A stretch of 36,299 nt of DNA from Acidobacteriota bacterium. GTDB taxonomy: Bacteria > Acidobacteriota > Terriglobia > Bryobacterales > Bryobacteraceae. The translations under genes were made by a program, and so were the position numbers. The DNA is taken from assembly GCA_016201205.1 (NCBI GenBank), contig JACQDF010000023.1:1-36299 (forward strand), in the 5' to 3' direction. Below are positions 14,738-23,982 of this stretch, one piece after another (within the stretch, counting starts at the first letter, position 1; each line of letters opens with the position of its first letter). The notes below the pieces were generated by a model that did no database searches, was not told where the DNA came from, and saw only the letters and a list, made by a program, of their open reading frames with translations.

Positions 14738-15222
14738 GTCAACAATGGAACAGAAGGCCAACCACAGCCTGGTTGAGCCGTGTGTGCTGTCTGTGCGCCG
14801 CCCTGATACTCTGCATTGGATGCCGCCCCGCCGGTCCTGTGCCTGCTGAGGCGTCCGTAATTCGTGTGTCGCATCTGCCGCCAAAGCCGAAAGACGTCAT
14901 CGAAGCCATGATGAGGAGCAGCGAAGTCAGCCTTTCGGTCGATCGATCCTGCAACGGAGTTGGCACGGAAGCCGGCGACAACACCATTGGCCGGTACATC
15001 AGCGGCTTCCTGGCCGAACAATCTGAACGGCGCGGACAGAATTGGATTGAGACAACCATCGAACCTGGCAAAGACGCCGACGGGTCAGAGATCTGGCTCT
15101 GCCACGTGGTGATCCGGCACGTGGATGGCGACGACCGATGGGGCTGGGGAGTGCGGTTTGCCGTTCGCCAAAGGGACGGCGTTGTGCTCCGCGACTCGTT
15201 CCGCTGCACTGGCGCTGGATGA
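14734..15222 (+). CDS. Small putative lipoprotein coupled to the peptidase-like gene
   Basis: This 162-residue protein has an N-terminal signal (TTAWLSRVCCLCAALILCIGC) with a probable lipidation cysteine. The mature part begins RPAGPVPAEAS and contains VIEAMMRSSEVSLSVDRSCN and a beta-rich end (EIWLCHVVIRHVDGDDRWGW, GVRFAVRQRDG) with further cysteines. I do not recognise the family. Position and export suggest that it works in the periplasm, possibly binding the product of the overlapping upstream gene. The function is inferred from gene order only. Confidence 0.6.
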   Translation: MSQQWNRRPTTAWLSRVCCLCAALILCIGCRPAGPVPAEASVIRVSHLPPKPKDVIEAMMRSSEVSLSVDRSCNGVGTEAGDNTIGRYISGFLAEQSERRGQNWIETTIEPGKDADGSEIWLCHVVIRHVDGDDRWGWGVRFAVRQRDGVVLRDSFRCTGAG

Positions 15223-15263
15223 GGCGAGGCCAAGCCCCCCCTTTCTTTTTTTATTAATCGCGC

Positions 15264-15269
15264 TACAAT
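15264..15269 (+). promoter_or_regulatory. Possible -10 element of the NHL-repeat gene
   Basis: TACAAT lies 14 bases before the proposed start ATG 15284. The T-rich stretch 15241-15252 occupies the -35 region without a good hexamer. The same stretch follows the lipoprotein stop but has no stem before it, so I do not call it a terminator. Confidence 0.3.
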
Positions 15270-15283
15270 ATGGCCCTGAAGGT

Positions 15284-18200
15284 ATGGGCCGCCTGTTATG
15301 CCTCGTCGCATTTCTGATAATCCAAGCCGCTCGTGCGCAGATTGGAACCACGTATTACGTCATTCAGACTGTTGCCGGCACTTATTCGCTTGGTGACAAT
15401 GGGCCGGCCCGCGATGCGATGCTCTTCGGCCCGCGGGCCATGTGCATCGACCGCGCCGGCAACATCTACGTGGCTGACGAGCGCAACTCGCGCATCCGCA
15501 AGATCGCGCCCGGCGGCATCATCACCACTCTGGCGCGAAACATCGAGGCGATTGACATCGTCTGTGACGCCGCCGGCGAGAATTTCTACGTCCTCACAGG
15601 CAACTACATTTACCGCATCAATTCGCAGGGCGGCATTGGGGTGTACGCCGGCGATGGCCGCGCTGCTTTCTTCGGTGACGGCGGCCCGGCCAACAAGGCT
15701 TCTTTTGACGCGTTGGGCATCGCTCTCGATGAGCAAGGCGCTCTCTACATCGCCGATAGCTGGAACGATCGCATCCGCAAGATCAGCCGCGATGGCGTCA
15801 TCTCAACCATCGCCGGAACCGCCAACTTCGGATTCGGCGGCGACGGTGAGCCGGCCACCGGCGCCCGCCTCAATTTCCCCTACGGCATCGCCGTGGACCG
15901 CGGCGGAGCCATCTATATCGGCGACACCGGCAACCACCGCATCCGGCGCATCGACGCGAATGGAATCATCCGCACGATCGCGGGCAGCGGAAATGCGGGC
16001 GCCTCCGGAGACGGCGGCGCTGCAACGCTCGCCATGCTGCGATTTCCCTCTCGCATCGCCGTGGACTCCTCCGGCAACACCTACTTCACCGATGACGATA
16101 ACCGCATCCGCAGAATCACGCCGGCCAGCATCATCTCGGCGTTTGCCGGAACCGGCGAGTACGGCTTTGCCGGCGACAAGGAAGACGCCGTCAAAGCCAG
16201 GCTGAACGGCTTCAATTCTCCACTCGGCATTGCCGTGGACTCCCGCAGCAACGTCTATATTGCTGATGTTGACAACGACCGTATCCGCGTCGTCGATTCC
16301 AGCGGCAAGATAGACTCGATCGCCGGCGTTCTCCATTATGCCGGCGACGGCGGCCAAGCCACCCGCGCCGTCATGAAGTTCCCTACCGGCGTCGTTGTCG
16401 ATCGCTCCGGAACCATCTACATTACCGATACGGAGAACCACCGCATCCGCTCCGTCTCCCCGCAAGGCATCATCAACACCTTCCTGGGCAGCGGCCTGTC
16501 CGCCTATCAGGACGGACCGGTGGCGGCCGCCCAGACGCCTTATCCGCGCGGCCTGATATCCGACGGCGGCAGCACACTGTACTTCGCGGACTTCTCCAAG
16601 ATTCGCAAAATCACGGCCGCCGGCTCGGTGGCAACCGTTGCCGGCACCGGCACGCGCGGCTTCGGCGGCGACGACAGCCTGGCAACGGTGGCGCGCCTGA
16701 ACCGCCCTTACAACATCGCCATTGACGCCGAAAACAATATCTATTTCGCCGACAACCTGAACCACCGCGTCCGTAAGGTCACCGCGGATGGCACCATCTC
16801 GACCGTCGCCGGCAATGGCAATGCCGGCTTCAGCGGCGATTTCGGCCCGGCCAAGAATGCCCGGCTCCTGTTTCCAAGAGGCGTCGCGTTGGACCGGAAC
16901 GGAGTTCTGTATATCGCGGACACCGTCAACAACAGAATCCGCGTGGTGGATAAGAGCGGCGTCATCACCACCTTCGCTGGCACCGGTGAGTGCTGTTCCT
17001 CCGGGGACAACGGGCCGGCGTCCAAGGCCAAGCTCGGGCTGCCGACCGGCCTTGTGTTCGACGCGCAGGGCAACCTCCTCATTGCGGAATGGGACGGCAA
17101 CCAGGTCCGACGCGTGGACCGCAACGGCGTCATCACCACCATCGCCGGCACCGGCCAGGCTGGATTCTCCGGCGACGGCGGGCTCGCGGTGCTGGCGGAG
17201 CTGGACGGGCCGGCCAGCATGTTCCTCGACGGAAACGGCGTTATCTTTTTCACCGATCAGTACAACCACCGTGTGCGGCGTCTCACACCGCTGACGCCCG
17301 CCGTGCTCAGCATGGTGAGCGGCGACGGACAGAGCGCTCCAGCTGGCGCGGCCCTGCAAGCGCCGCTCATCGTGAAAGTGGCGGCGCGTGACGGTGTGGG
17401 TGTGCCTGGCGTGCAGGTGACCTTCACCGTGGTTGCAGGCGCCGCACGGCTCTCGGCGGATACGGTCGTCACTGGTTTCGATGGCACGGCCTCGGTGCAG
17501 GTGACGCTGGGCGCCGGCGAAGGCGAAGTGAGGATTCGCGCCATCGCGCCATTGTTGCAGGAGGTTGTCTTCCGCTTGACGGCTACGCCGCCGCCATCCA
17601 CAGGCCCGCCCCCGCCCCGCATTCTCCCTGGCGGCATATCGAGCGGTGGAGGCAGCGTGCCTCCACTACGCATGCTGGCTGTCAATTCGCAAGCCATCAT
17701 TGAAGGCGAGAATTTCGCTGCTGCCAGCCGCACACTCGTTGCCGTGGACCTGGTGGATGGCAGGCTGCCCGCCTCGCTGCTCGATGTGTGCGTCACCTTC
17801 GGAGGCGTTGCCGCGCCCATCTTCATGGTCACTCCGGCGCGCCTCGGAGTCGTGGTCCCGGACGTAGGTGCGGGCGACTTGCCTGTCCAGGTGATCGGAA
17901 ATTGCGGCCGCGGCGAGGAGCGCCGCAGCAACACTGAGATCGCGACCGTGCAGGCCAATAGTCCGGAGTTCTACTACGGCGGCAACCCTCAGGATGGGAA
18001 GCGTCCGGTGCTGATTCGCGACACCGACGGAAACCGTCTCAGCGGCGCGTCGCCATCCTCGATCATTCTTTTGACGCTCACCGGCCTTGGTCCCTCGTCG
18101 CCGCTGGTGATTCCCGGTGAGGTCGCGCCCCAAGGCGCCGTATTGCTGGAAACGCCCAGAGTCACCATCGCCGGAACAGAGCTTGCCCCGGAGAATATTC

Positions 18201-18418
18201 TCGGCGCGGGACCCTCCCCCTCCTTCCCGGGCCTCTATGACCTTCGTCTCCAACTGGCTGCCGATCTGGCGGAGGGGGATCAACCAATCTCGGCCAGCGT
18301 GGGTGGTGTGAGCACTCCTGATGGCGCCGTCCTCCCGGTACGCATGAATCCGGCGCCGGCGGGCACATTCCGGCGACTTCCTCGAGCAGAGCGGGTCGTT
18401 CCGATCCCTGTCCGGTAA
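15284..18418 (+). CDS. Large secreted NHL-repeat protein with Ig-like and TIGR03437-like domains
   Basis: The open frame begins earlier, but ATG 15284 gives a proper signal peptide (MGRLLCLVAFLIIQAARAQ), so the protein is about 1044 residues. Residues 30-665 hold about twelve NHL repeats of the form GIAVDRGGAIYIGDTGNHRI, separated by IAGTGxxGFSGDGGPAxxAxL spacers, predicting two six-bladed propellers. Next comes a Big_1/invasin-like domain (about 670-765, VTFTVVAGAARLSADTVVTG) and a proline-rich linker. A C-terminal domain (about 800-1040) matches the TIGR03437 pattern known mainly from Solibacter (MVTPARLGVVVPDVGAGDLP, ILLTLTGLGPSS). It is probably surface-bound or secreted; its function is unknown. 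It converges with hisA with only 30 bases between the stops. Confidence 0.88.
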   Translation: MGRLLCLVAFLIIQAARAQIGTTYYVIQTVAGTYSLGDNGPARDAMLFGPRAMCIDRAGNIYVADERNSRIRKIAPGGIITTLARNIEAIDIVCDAAGENFYVLTGNYIYRINSQGGIGVYAGDGRAAFFGDGGPANKASFDALGIALDEQGALYIADSWNDRIRKISRDGVISTIAGTANFGFGGDGEPATGARLNFPYGIAVDRGGAIYIGDTGNHRIRRIDANGIIRTIAGSGNAGASGDGGAATLAMLRFPSRIAVDSSGNTYFTDDDNRIRRITPASIISAFAGTGEYGFAGDKEDAVKARLNGFNSPLGIAVDSRSNVYIADVDNDRIRVVDSSGKIDSIAGVLHYAGDGGQATRAVMKFPTGVVVDRSGTIYITDTENHRIRSVSPQGIINTFLGSGLSAYQDGPVAAAQTPYPRGLISDGGSTLYFADFSKIRKITAAGSVATVAGTGTRGFGGDDSLATVARLNRPYNIAIDAENNIYFADNLNHRVRKVTADGTISTVAGNGNAGFSGDFGPAKNARLLFPRGVALDRNGVLYIADTVNNRIRVVDKSGVITTFAGTGECCSSGDNGPASKAKLGLPTGLVFDAQGNLLIAEWDGNQVRRVDRNGVITTIAGTGQAGFSGDGGLAVLAELDGPASMFLDGNGVIFFTDQYNHRVRRLTPLTPAVLSMVSGDGQSAPAGAALQAPLIVKVAARDGVGVPGVQVTFTVVAGAARLSADTVVTGFDGTASVQVTLGAGEGEVRIRAIAPLLQEVVFRLTATPPPSTGPPPPRILPGGISSGGGSVPPLRMLAVNSQAIIEGENFAAASRTLVAVDLVDGRLPASLLDVCVTFGGVAAPIFMVTPARLGVVVPDVGAGDLPVQVIGNCGRGEERRSNTEIATVQANSPEFYYGGNPQDGKRPVLIRDTDGNRLSGASPSSIILLTLTGLGPSSPLVIPGEVAPQGAVLLETPRVTIAGTELAPENILGAGPSPSFPGLYDLRLQLAADLAEGDQPISASVGGVSTPDGAVLPVRMNPAPAGTFRRLPRAERVVPIPVR

Positions 18419-18448
18419 ACCTTCGGGAGCGATCCTCCGCTTGGTAGC

Positions 18449-19141
18449 TTACATCCTCGCCAGCACGGCCAGATCCAGCTTCCCTGTATAAATCGCCATG
18501 CCGAGCGCCGCGTGCACCTGCATTTGCTGCAACTCACGCACTTCCTCATAGCTGCTGATCCCGCCCGCTGCCGTGATCTCGCGATTCGTCGCCGCCCGCA
18601 ACCGCCGGAACCAGCCGAGGTCCGTGCCCTGCATCATGCCTTCTTTGTCCACGTAGGTGCAAAGGAAGCCGCCGCAGTAGGGCTCGAGCTCGCGCACAAC
18701 GGATTCGGCGGTCAGTTCGGTGGCCTCGCGCCATCCTTGCAGAACAATGCGCCCGTCCTTGCTGTCCAGAGCAATTAACAGGCGTTCCGGCTCCACTGCT
18801 GAGGAGATCTGACAAAGCAGTTCGTGATTTACTCCAGCGCTGTGAAACGCCGCTGTGCCCACGATCACCTTGCGTGCCCCTCGGGCCAGCAGCTTTTTCG
18901 CCCGCTCCGCCGTGCGCACACCGCCCCCGACGCGGGTGACGGCTTTGCCCGCCAGGTATTCGACCAGCGCGCCGTTCTCCCCGCGCCCCATCGCTCGATC
19001 CAGGTCGATCACCTGGATCTCAGCAAACGCCGAGAAGCGCTCCAGCATCTCATCCGGCGTGCCGCCTTCCAGCGCCTTCTCGCGTCCCTGCACGAGCTGC
19101 ACCACTTTGCCGTCCATCAGATCGATGCAGGGGATGATCAT
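18449..19141 (-). CDS. hisA: Phosphoribosylformimino-5-aminoimidazole carboxamide ribotide isomerase
   Basis: HisA isomerises ProFAR to PRFAR, the fourth step of histidine synthesis, in the cytoplasm. The 230-residue protein is a TIM barrel like HisF. IIPCIDLMDGKVVQLVQG holds the first catalytic aspartate, VGGGVRTAERAKKLLARGA the first phosphate-binding loop, and YVDKEGMMQGTD the second catalytic aspartate. AAGGISSYEEV and GMAIYTGKLDL close the barrel. I chose ATG 19141 because the family begins at this isoleucine pair; in-frame ATGs at 19156 and 19165 would only add a short tail. It is the last gene of the his operon but is separated from hisF by a foreign membrane-protein gene. Confidence 0.95.
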   Translation of the reverse strand: MIIPCIDLMDGKVVQLVQGREKALEGGTPDEMLERFSAFAEIQVIDLDRAMGRGENGALVEYLAGKAVTRVGGGVRTAERAKKLLARGARKVIVGTAAFHSAGVNHELLCQISSAVEPERLLIALDSKDGRIVLQGWREATELTAESVVRELEPYCGGFLCTYVDKEGMMQGTDLGWFRRLRAATNREITAAGGISSYEEVRELQQMQVHAALGMAIYTGKLDLAVLARM

Positions 19142-19187
19142 GCTGCCGGTCCTCATCTGTGACATGAACGATCCGCGATTCTTTGTG

Positions 19188-20126
19188 TCATGGGAATAGT
19201 GAGCGCAAAGCCGAACCGACTTTGAAGTGTCCGGCAAGGAACGACAAGGTTGGGATGATAAGAGACGTGATATAGCCACCGACCGCCTTCGGATCCACGG
19301 CCGTCTCGCGGGCGCCGGACAGCCTGGAGTTGAGATCAACCAGTTGAGAAAGCTGCTTGCGTTCTTCATCGTCCAACTGCATCAGCCGCAAAGCAAGAAC
19401 TCCTAGTTGCTGCTGCACCCGCAGCATTTGCCGTGTCTTCTCCCGGCGAATGGCTCGATAAAGGTGGAACTGCGGATAGAGGAACCCGTAGGAGATACCG
19501 GCGAGTCCAACAGCAAGCCAGGTCAATGAGACGGTAGCTGCTAGTCTGGACTCCCAGGGACGAAACCAGTACATTCCAGTGATGCAAAGTGTTAGCACAA
19601 TGCCTTCACTCAATGACATGGCATTGAAGCTGAACGACAATGTCCTGATCCAGCCAGTGTCAGCAGGATTCAGCCAATACATTCGGATATCAGTCTCGGC
19701 GGCCGCCTTGGCTAGCGTTGGTGTGTACAAAGCACAGTAACCGCCGTGGAATACCCAAAAGAGACAGACGAAGCCAAGCAAATACGAAGTGACACTAAAG
19801 CGCGCCGACGTCGCATGTTGAATGACGAGAAGCGTAGGCACAATCATAATGCTTAGGAACACTGAGAATGCTACTTGACGACGCAGCGATAGAAAACCAT
19901 GAAACCAATTCTCTAATGCTCGCAATGCCTCGGTGCTGGCGGCGTTGCTCATTAAGTTCGAAACATTGTCAGCGAAAAGATTATTAAAAAGAGTGTTGAC
20001 TATGACAATCGCACAGGTACAGATGAAGCAGACTAGAGCTCGACCAGTGTCGAGCATGGGATTGCCGTGCGAGAGAACAAGGCCCAGGAGCGTGGAAGTT
20101 ACATAAAGGAATATAAGACGAAGCAA
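19188..20126 (-). CDS. Membrane protein of unknown function inserted in the his operon
   Basis: This protein of about 312 residues has six likely membrane segments (for example LIFLYVTSTLLGLVLSHG, ALVCFICTCAIVIVNTLF, VAFSVFLSIMIVPTLLVI, YLLGFVCLFWVFHGGY, LAATVSLTWLAVGLAGISYG). After these come a charged cytoplasmic coiled stretch (REKTRQMLRVQQQLG, DDEERKQLSQLVDLNSRL) and a final hydrophobic segment. I do not recognise the family. Base composition is visibly poorer in GC (about 42% in one 60-base row) than the flanking his genes. The frame starts at TTG 20126 right after a stop. A better N-terminus (ATG 20172, MESTEKPDLTQYALK) is in another frame, so one base may be missing near 20127. It lies between hisF and hisA, in the same direction. 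Confidence 0.6.
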   Translation of the reverse strand: MLRLIFLYVTSTLLGLVLSHGNPMLDTGRALVCFICTCAIVIVNTLFNNLFADNVSNLMSNAASTEALRALENWFHGFLSLRRQVAFSVFLSIMIVPTLLVIQHATSARFSVTSYLLGFVCLFWVFHGGYCALYTPTLAKAAAETDIRMYWLNPADTGWIRTLSFSFNAMSLSEGIVLTLCITGMYWFRPWESRLAATVSLTWLAVGLAGISYGFLYPQFHLYRAIRREKTRQMLRVQQQLGVLALRLMQLDDEERKQLSQLVDLNSRLSGARETAVDPKAVGGYITSLIIPTLSFLAGHFKVGSALRSLFP

Positions 20127-20176
20127 GTTTCAAGGCATACTGCGTGAGGTCAGGCTTCTCAGTGCTTTCCATGAGA

Positions 20177-20311
20177 TTACGAATAAGTATATGTCACATT
20201 CATCTGGGATTTCAATTCTGCCGTCGCCACCAGGAGGAATGGACCAGTCTCCGTTAGTAAAGCCAGGACAACAGGTCGCCCTCGGTTGCGTATGATCGGG
20301 GCGGCGTTCAT
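20177..20311 (-). CDS. Possible 44-residue peptide coupled to hisF
   Basis: An ATG overlaps the hisF stop (ATGA) and opens a 44-codon frame ([20 protein letters not shown], then [16 protein letters not shown]). It is hydrophobic in the middle. There is no recognisable family. The frame may be a remnant of whatever filled the hisF-hisA gap before or with the insertion, or chance. Coding is not established. Confidence 0.25.
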   Translation of the reverse strand: MNAAPIIRNRGRPVVLALLTETGPFLLVATAELKSQMNVTYTYS

Positions 20312-21072
20312 ACCACGCTCCTCACCGCCACTCCGTGCTTTGCCAGATAGCCCTTCAAGTCCGCCACCGTGTATGTGCCGTAATGGAAGATCGACGCCGC
20401 CAGCGCCGCATCCGCCTCGCCTCCGGTGAGCACATCGAGGAAGTGCTCCAGCTTTCCCGCGCCTCCGCTGGCAATGACGGGAATTCGCGTCGCATGCGAC
20501 ACCGTGCGTGTCAACTCGCAATCAAACCCCTCCTGCACTCCGTCGGTGTCCATCGAGGTGAGCAGAATCTCGCCCGCGCCCAGCTCCTGGCCTCGCCTCG
20601 CCCACTCGATGGCGTCGATGCCTTCATCGGTGCGTCCCCCGTGTGTATACACGTTCCAGCCGCCGCCGGATCTGCGTCGTGCATCGATTGCCAGCACGAC
20701 GGCCTGGGCGCCGAATTCCTCGCTCAGCTCGGAAATCAAGGGCGGCCTCCGGACGGCGGCGGTGTTCACGCTCACCTTGTCCGCCCCGGCCATCAGGATC
20801 CGCCGCCCGTCGGCCACCGAGCGAATGCCGCCGCCCACTGTCAGCGGAATGAAGACCTTGCGAGCCGTGCGCGCCACTACATCCACCATCGTCTCGCGAT
20901 GATCGCTGGAAGCCGTGATGTCGAGAAACACCAGTTCGTCGGCGCACTGCTCGTTGTAGCGCTCCGCCAGCTCGACGGGATCGCCGGCATCGCGCAGGTT
21001 CACGAAGTTGACGCCCTTCACCACGCGGCCGCCGGTGACGTCGAGGCAGGGAATGATGCGTTTGGCGAGCAT
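20308..21072 (-). CDS. hisF: Imidazole glycerol phosphate synthase, cyclase subunit
   Basis: HisF uses ammonia from HisH to turn PRFAR into imidazole glycerol phosphate and AICAR, linking histidine and purine synthesis. The 254-residue TIM barrel has the catalytic aspartates in [18 protein letters not shown] and [13 protein letters not shown]. Phosphate-binding loops are seen in [13 protein letters not shown] and [19 protein letters not shown] and the [15 protein letters not shown] end are typical. ATG 21072 lies three bases after the hisH TAG, with GGAG overlapping that stop. The length matches the family. Confidence 0.97.
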   Translation of the reverse strand: MLAKRIIPCLDVTGGRVVKGVNFVNLRDAGDPVELAERYNEQCADELVFLDITASSDHRETMVDVVARTARKVFIPLTVGGGIRSVADGRRILMAGADKVSVNTAAVRRPPLISELSEEFGAQAVVLAIDARRRSGGGWNVYTHGGRTDEGIDAIEWARRGQELGAGEILLTSMDTDGVQEGFDCELTRTVSHATRIPVIASGGAGKLEHFLDVLTGGEADAALAASIFHYGTYTVADLKGYLAKHGVAVRSVV

Positions 21073-21075
21073 CTC

Positions 21076-21669
21076 CTAGAGGTTTACGAAGTTCTTCACG
21101 ATGCGCAATCCCAAGGGACCGGACTTCTCCGGATGAAACTGCACCCCGAACAGATTCTCGCTCTCGAGCACCGCTGTGTACTCGACTCCGTATTCGCAGA
21201 CCGCCGCTGTCTGCGGCGCAACCGGACAGTAATAGCTGTGGGCGAAATACAGATAGGGTTTCGAACCAAGGTCCAGGCAAAGTACGCTCTCCGGCTTGGC
21301 ACGGATCTCGTTCCAGCCCATGTGAGGGACGCGCAGATCGTCGCCGAAGCGCTTCACGGCGCCCGGAATCACGCCGAGTCCCGCCAGGTCCGGCGCTTCT
21401 TCGCTGTGTTCGAACAGCGCTTGCAAGCCCAGACAGATTCCCAGAAACGGCACGCCATCAGCGATATTGCGCTTCACCGGCTCCCGCAGGCGCATCATCT
21501 CGAGCGATCGCATCATCTGCCCGAAATGGCCGACGCCCGGCAGAATGATCTTCGAAGCCGCCCGCAGCCCTTCCGGCGTGTGCACCAGACGGTAGGCTGC
21601 GCCGATCTCGGCCAGCGTGTTTTGTGCGCTCCGTAAGTTACCCGCTCCGTAATCGATGATCGCGATCAT
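21076..21669 (-). CDS. hisH: Imidazole glycerol phosphate synthase, glutamine amidotransferase subunit
   Basis: HisH hydrolyses glutamine and channels ammonia to HisF. The 197-residue class I amidotransferase shows [16 protein letters not shown] at the start, the oxyanion region [10 protein letters not shown], the nucleophile in [16 protein letters not shown] and the His-Glu pair in [18 protein letters not shown] and YFAHSYY are family marks. ATG 21669 overlaps the hisB stop (ATGA), so the longer open frame upstream is not used. The stop is TAG, which shows that TAG is a true terminator in this genome. Confidence 0.97.
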   Translation of the reverse strand: MIAIIDYGAGNLRSAQNTLAEIGAAYRLVHTPEGLRAASKIILPGVGHFGQMMRSLEMMRLREPVKRNIADGVPFLGICLGLQALFEHSEEAPDLAGLGVIPGAVKRFGDDLRVPHMGWNEIRAKPESVLCLDLGSKPYLYFAHSYYCPVAPQTAAVCEYGVEYTAVLESENLFGVQFHPEKSGPLGLRIVKNFVNL

Positions 21670-22253
21670 AACAAGCCTTTGGTCGACGGCAGTTGATCCT
21701 TCAGCCGCGCGTCCTTCGAGCACGCATACTTCATCGCCCTGGCGAAACACTTGAAGATCGATTCGACCTTGTGATGACTCGATCGCCCATAGAGCACCTT
21801 CGCGTGCAGGTTGGCGCCACAATGATTCACAAAGCCCTCGAAGAAATCGTGCACCAGCTCCGCCTGCAAGTCACCCACCAGCCGCGCCTTCACCAGATCT
21901 TTGTACACCAGCGACGGCCGGCCTCCCAAATCCACAGCGACAACCGCCAGCGTCTCGTCCATCGGCTGCACGAAGTACCCGGCGCGATGGATGCCTTTGC
22001 GGTCGCCCAAAGCCTTTGAAAAAAGCTGCCCCAGCACGATTCCGCAGTCTTCCACCGTATGGTGCTGGTCGACGTCCAGATCGCCCTTCGCTTCGAGCGC
22101 CAGGTCAAACCCGCCATGCTTTGCGAACAGCTCGAGCATATGATCCAGAAAGCGGACGCCGGTGCGGATGTCATAGCGGCCTTTGCCCTCCACCCGCAAC
22201 TGCCCGCGAATCCGCGTCTCGTTCGTATTACGGATGAGCCGGGCGGTTCGCAA
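21666..22253 (-). CDS. hisB: Imidazoleglycerol-phosphate dehydratase (monofunctional)
   Basis: HisB dehydrates imidazole glycerol phosphate to imidazole acetol phosphate. The 195-residue protein has the manganese-binding histidine motifs [29 protein letters not shown] and [10 protein letters not shown], plus [18 protein letters not shown]. No ATG fits. I choose TTG 22253, which gives [15 protein letters not shown], the family's usual beginning, with GGAGG six bases upstream inside the HAD gene. The gene overlaps the end of the HAD gene by 26 bases. It lacks the N-terminal phosphatase domain found in enterobacterial HisB; that role could fall to the adjacent HAD protein. Confidence 0.95.
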   Translation of the reverse strand: MRTARLIRNTNETRIRGQLRVEGKGRYDIRTGVRFLDHMLELFAKHGGFDLALEAKGDLDVDQHHTVEDCGIVLGQLFSKALGDRKGIHRAGYFVQPMDETLAVVAVDLGGRPSLVYKDLVKARLVGDLQAELVHDFFEGFVNHCGANLHAKVLYGRSSHHKVESIFKCFARAMKYACSKDARLKDQLPSTKGLL

Positions 22254-22923
22254 GGAACGCCTCCAGTTGATTGATGTCCTCCAGAACAGCCGCCGCCTGC
22301 TCCTGCCGGAACAGCGCCAGCAACTCGGTTCGGCGGCCGTGCGACTGGCTGGCCACACCGATAAAAGCCACTCCCGCTCCGCGCGCACAGCGGGCGTCGT
22401 CCACCGTGTCGCCGACATACCACATCGGCTGCCCCGTTCGCAGTTCGGCCACCCGCAGCAGACCCTCCGGATGCGGCTTGCCGTGCTGCACATCGTCCGC
22501 CGTCACCACCGGATCAAACGGCAGCTCACTCGCCAGACGCGACAGCGACAGGCTCAATTCATGGCGCGGGCGGCCGGTGAAAATGCCCAAGTCAAAATCG
22601 CGGCCCAATCGCTCGAGCAGACCCGGCTTTGCAATCCATTTCTCGCGCAGAATCAGCCCGTCGTCCCCATTGCCCAGAAACAGCTCTTGAAAATGGTCGA
22701 TCACAGCGTGGTAGCCGACCTCGACGCCCAGGTCCGCCGCCATTTTCTGCGACAGCGCCCAGTCGTTATTCCATCCGCCGGCGTTCTTGTAGGCCTGGAT
22801 CATGTCATAAGTGACCGGCTTACCGGTGAAGTGCTCGACGGTCTGCCGGATGGTTTCGCGATAGGACCCGGTCACCTCCACCAGCACGCCGTCCATGTCG
22901 AACATGATCAGCTCGCGGGTCAT
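22228..22923 (-). CDS. HAD-superfamily phosphatase, candidate histidinol-phosphatase
   Basis: This 231-residue HAD hydrolase (subfamily IA pattern) has motif I in [12 protein letters not shown] with both aspartates, motif II threonine in [11 protein letters not shown], motif III lysine in [11 protein letters not shown] and motif IV in [17 protein letters not shown]. It sits between hisC and hisB and overlaps both, exactly where a histidinol-phosphate phosphatase is needed. No hisN- or PHP-type phosphatase is present in the operon. Function is inferred from position and fold, and HAD enzymes have broad substrates. ATG 22923 shares one base with the hisC stop; a GTG three bases earlier is also possible. 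Confidence 0.85.
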   Translation of the reverse strand: MTRELIMFDMDGVLVEVTGSYRETIRQTVEHFTGKPVTYDMIQAYKNAGGWNNDWALSQKMAADLGVEVGYHAVIDHFQELFLGNGDDGLILREKWIAKPGLLERLGRDFDLGIFTGRPRHELSLSLSRLASELPFDPVVTADDVQHGKPHPEGLLRVAELRTGQPMWYVGDTVDDARCARGAGVAFIGVASQSHGRRTELLALFRQEQAAAVLEDINQLEAFLANRPAHP

Positions 22924-23981
22924 CACCAGATCTCTTCCAGCGACTCGAGGAAGCGCTCCGCGTGTGGCCGCGTCCCCACCGTGACGCGAACGCCCCCGGC
23001 GACCTCGTAGCTGCGGTCGCGAACCAGCACGCCCATCGCGCGCAGCTTGTCACGAATCTCGATGGCTCTCGATCCGGCGTCAAAAAGCACAAAGTTCGCC
23101 TGGCTGCGGTAATAGCGGATGCCCAGCCGCTCCAGACCGCGGTAGATCTTCTCCCGCGCCTCGAGCACCTCGGCTGCATAGTTGCTGACGTAATCGGAGT
23201 CCTCGAGCGCCGCCCGCACGGCAATCGCCGCCAGCAGGTTGACGCTGTAAGGCGACTGCGCCTTGCGCAAGCAGGCGGCATTGGCCGCCTGCGTCAGAAT
23301 CACTCCCACTCGCATCGCCGCCATGCCATACGCCTTCGAGAACGTGCGGCTCACGAAAAGATTCGAATACTCGGCCACCAGCGGCAACGTGGTGACACGG
23401 CTGAACTCGTAATACGCTTCATCGATCAGCACCGCCGCATGCGACGCCCGGTCCAGAATGCGGCGGATCGAGCCAACGTCCGTGCCGGTGCCCGTCGGGT
23501 TGTTGGGATTCGCGATCAGAATGGCGCGTGTGTCCGGGCCGATCGCATCGAGCATCTCTTCGAGCGGAAACGCCAGATCCGCCGTCCGGTAGGGGATCGC
23601 CTGCACCCGCGCTGCGGCAACCTCCGCATAAAAACGGTACATGGCATAAGAAGGGTGCGGCAGAAGCACCTCATCGCCGCCGTCAACGTAGGTGTTCACC
23701 AGAAGCTGGATCGCCTCGTCGGTGCCGTTGGTGAGCACGATCTGCTGCTCGTCCACATCAAAGAACCGCGCCAGCGCCTGCCGCGTCTCACCGTACTCGG
23801 GGTAAACAGAAAAGGTGTTCTCATCGAGACGCTGTCTGAGGTACTCGAGCACGCGCGGCGAGCAGCCCACGGTGTTTTCATTGAAGTCCAGCCGCAGCTT
23901 GTCAACCCGCCCCGCCGTGGGCGGCCGATAGGGCGCCATCCTGCGCACGGCTTGGCGTGGCTGCAGCAGCGCAGTCTTCAC
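22923..23981 (-). CDS. hisC: Histidinol-phosphate aminotransferase
   Basis: HisC transfers an amino group from glutamate to imidazole acetol phosphate. The PLP enzyme of about 352 residues has the motifs LRLDFNENTVGCSPRVLEYL, TNGTDEAIQLLVNTYV, LIANPNNPTGTG, LIDEAYYEF and the PLP lysine in SRTFSKAYGMAAMRVG. The open frame runs back to 24086, but GTG 23981 gives VKTALLQPRQAVRRMAPYRP, the natural beginning. It lies one base after the hisD stop. Its end overlaps the HAD gene start. Confidence 0.95.
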   Translation of the reverse strand: MKTALLQPRQAVRRMAPYRPPTAGRVDKLRLDFNENTVGCSPRVLEYLRQRLDENTFSVYPEYGETRQALARFFDVDEQQIVLTNGTDEAIQLLVNTYVDGGDEVLLPHPSYAMYRFYAEVAAARVQAIPYRTADLAFPLEEMLDAIGPDTRAILIANPNNPTGTGTDVGSIRRILDRASHAAVLIDEAYYEFSRVTTLPLVAEYSNLFVSRTFSKAYGMAAMRVGVILTQAANAACLRKAQSPYSVNLLAAIAVRAALEDSDYVSNYAAEVLEAREKIYRGLERLGIRYYRSQANFVLFDAGSRAIEIRDKLRAMGVLVRDRSYEVAGGVRVTVGTRPHAERFLESLEEIW

Positions 23982-23982
23982 C

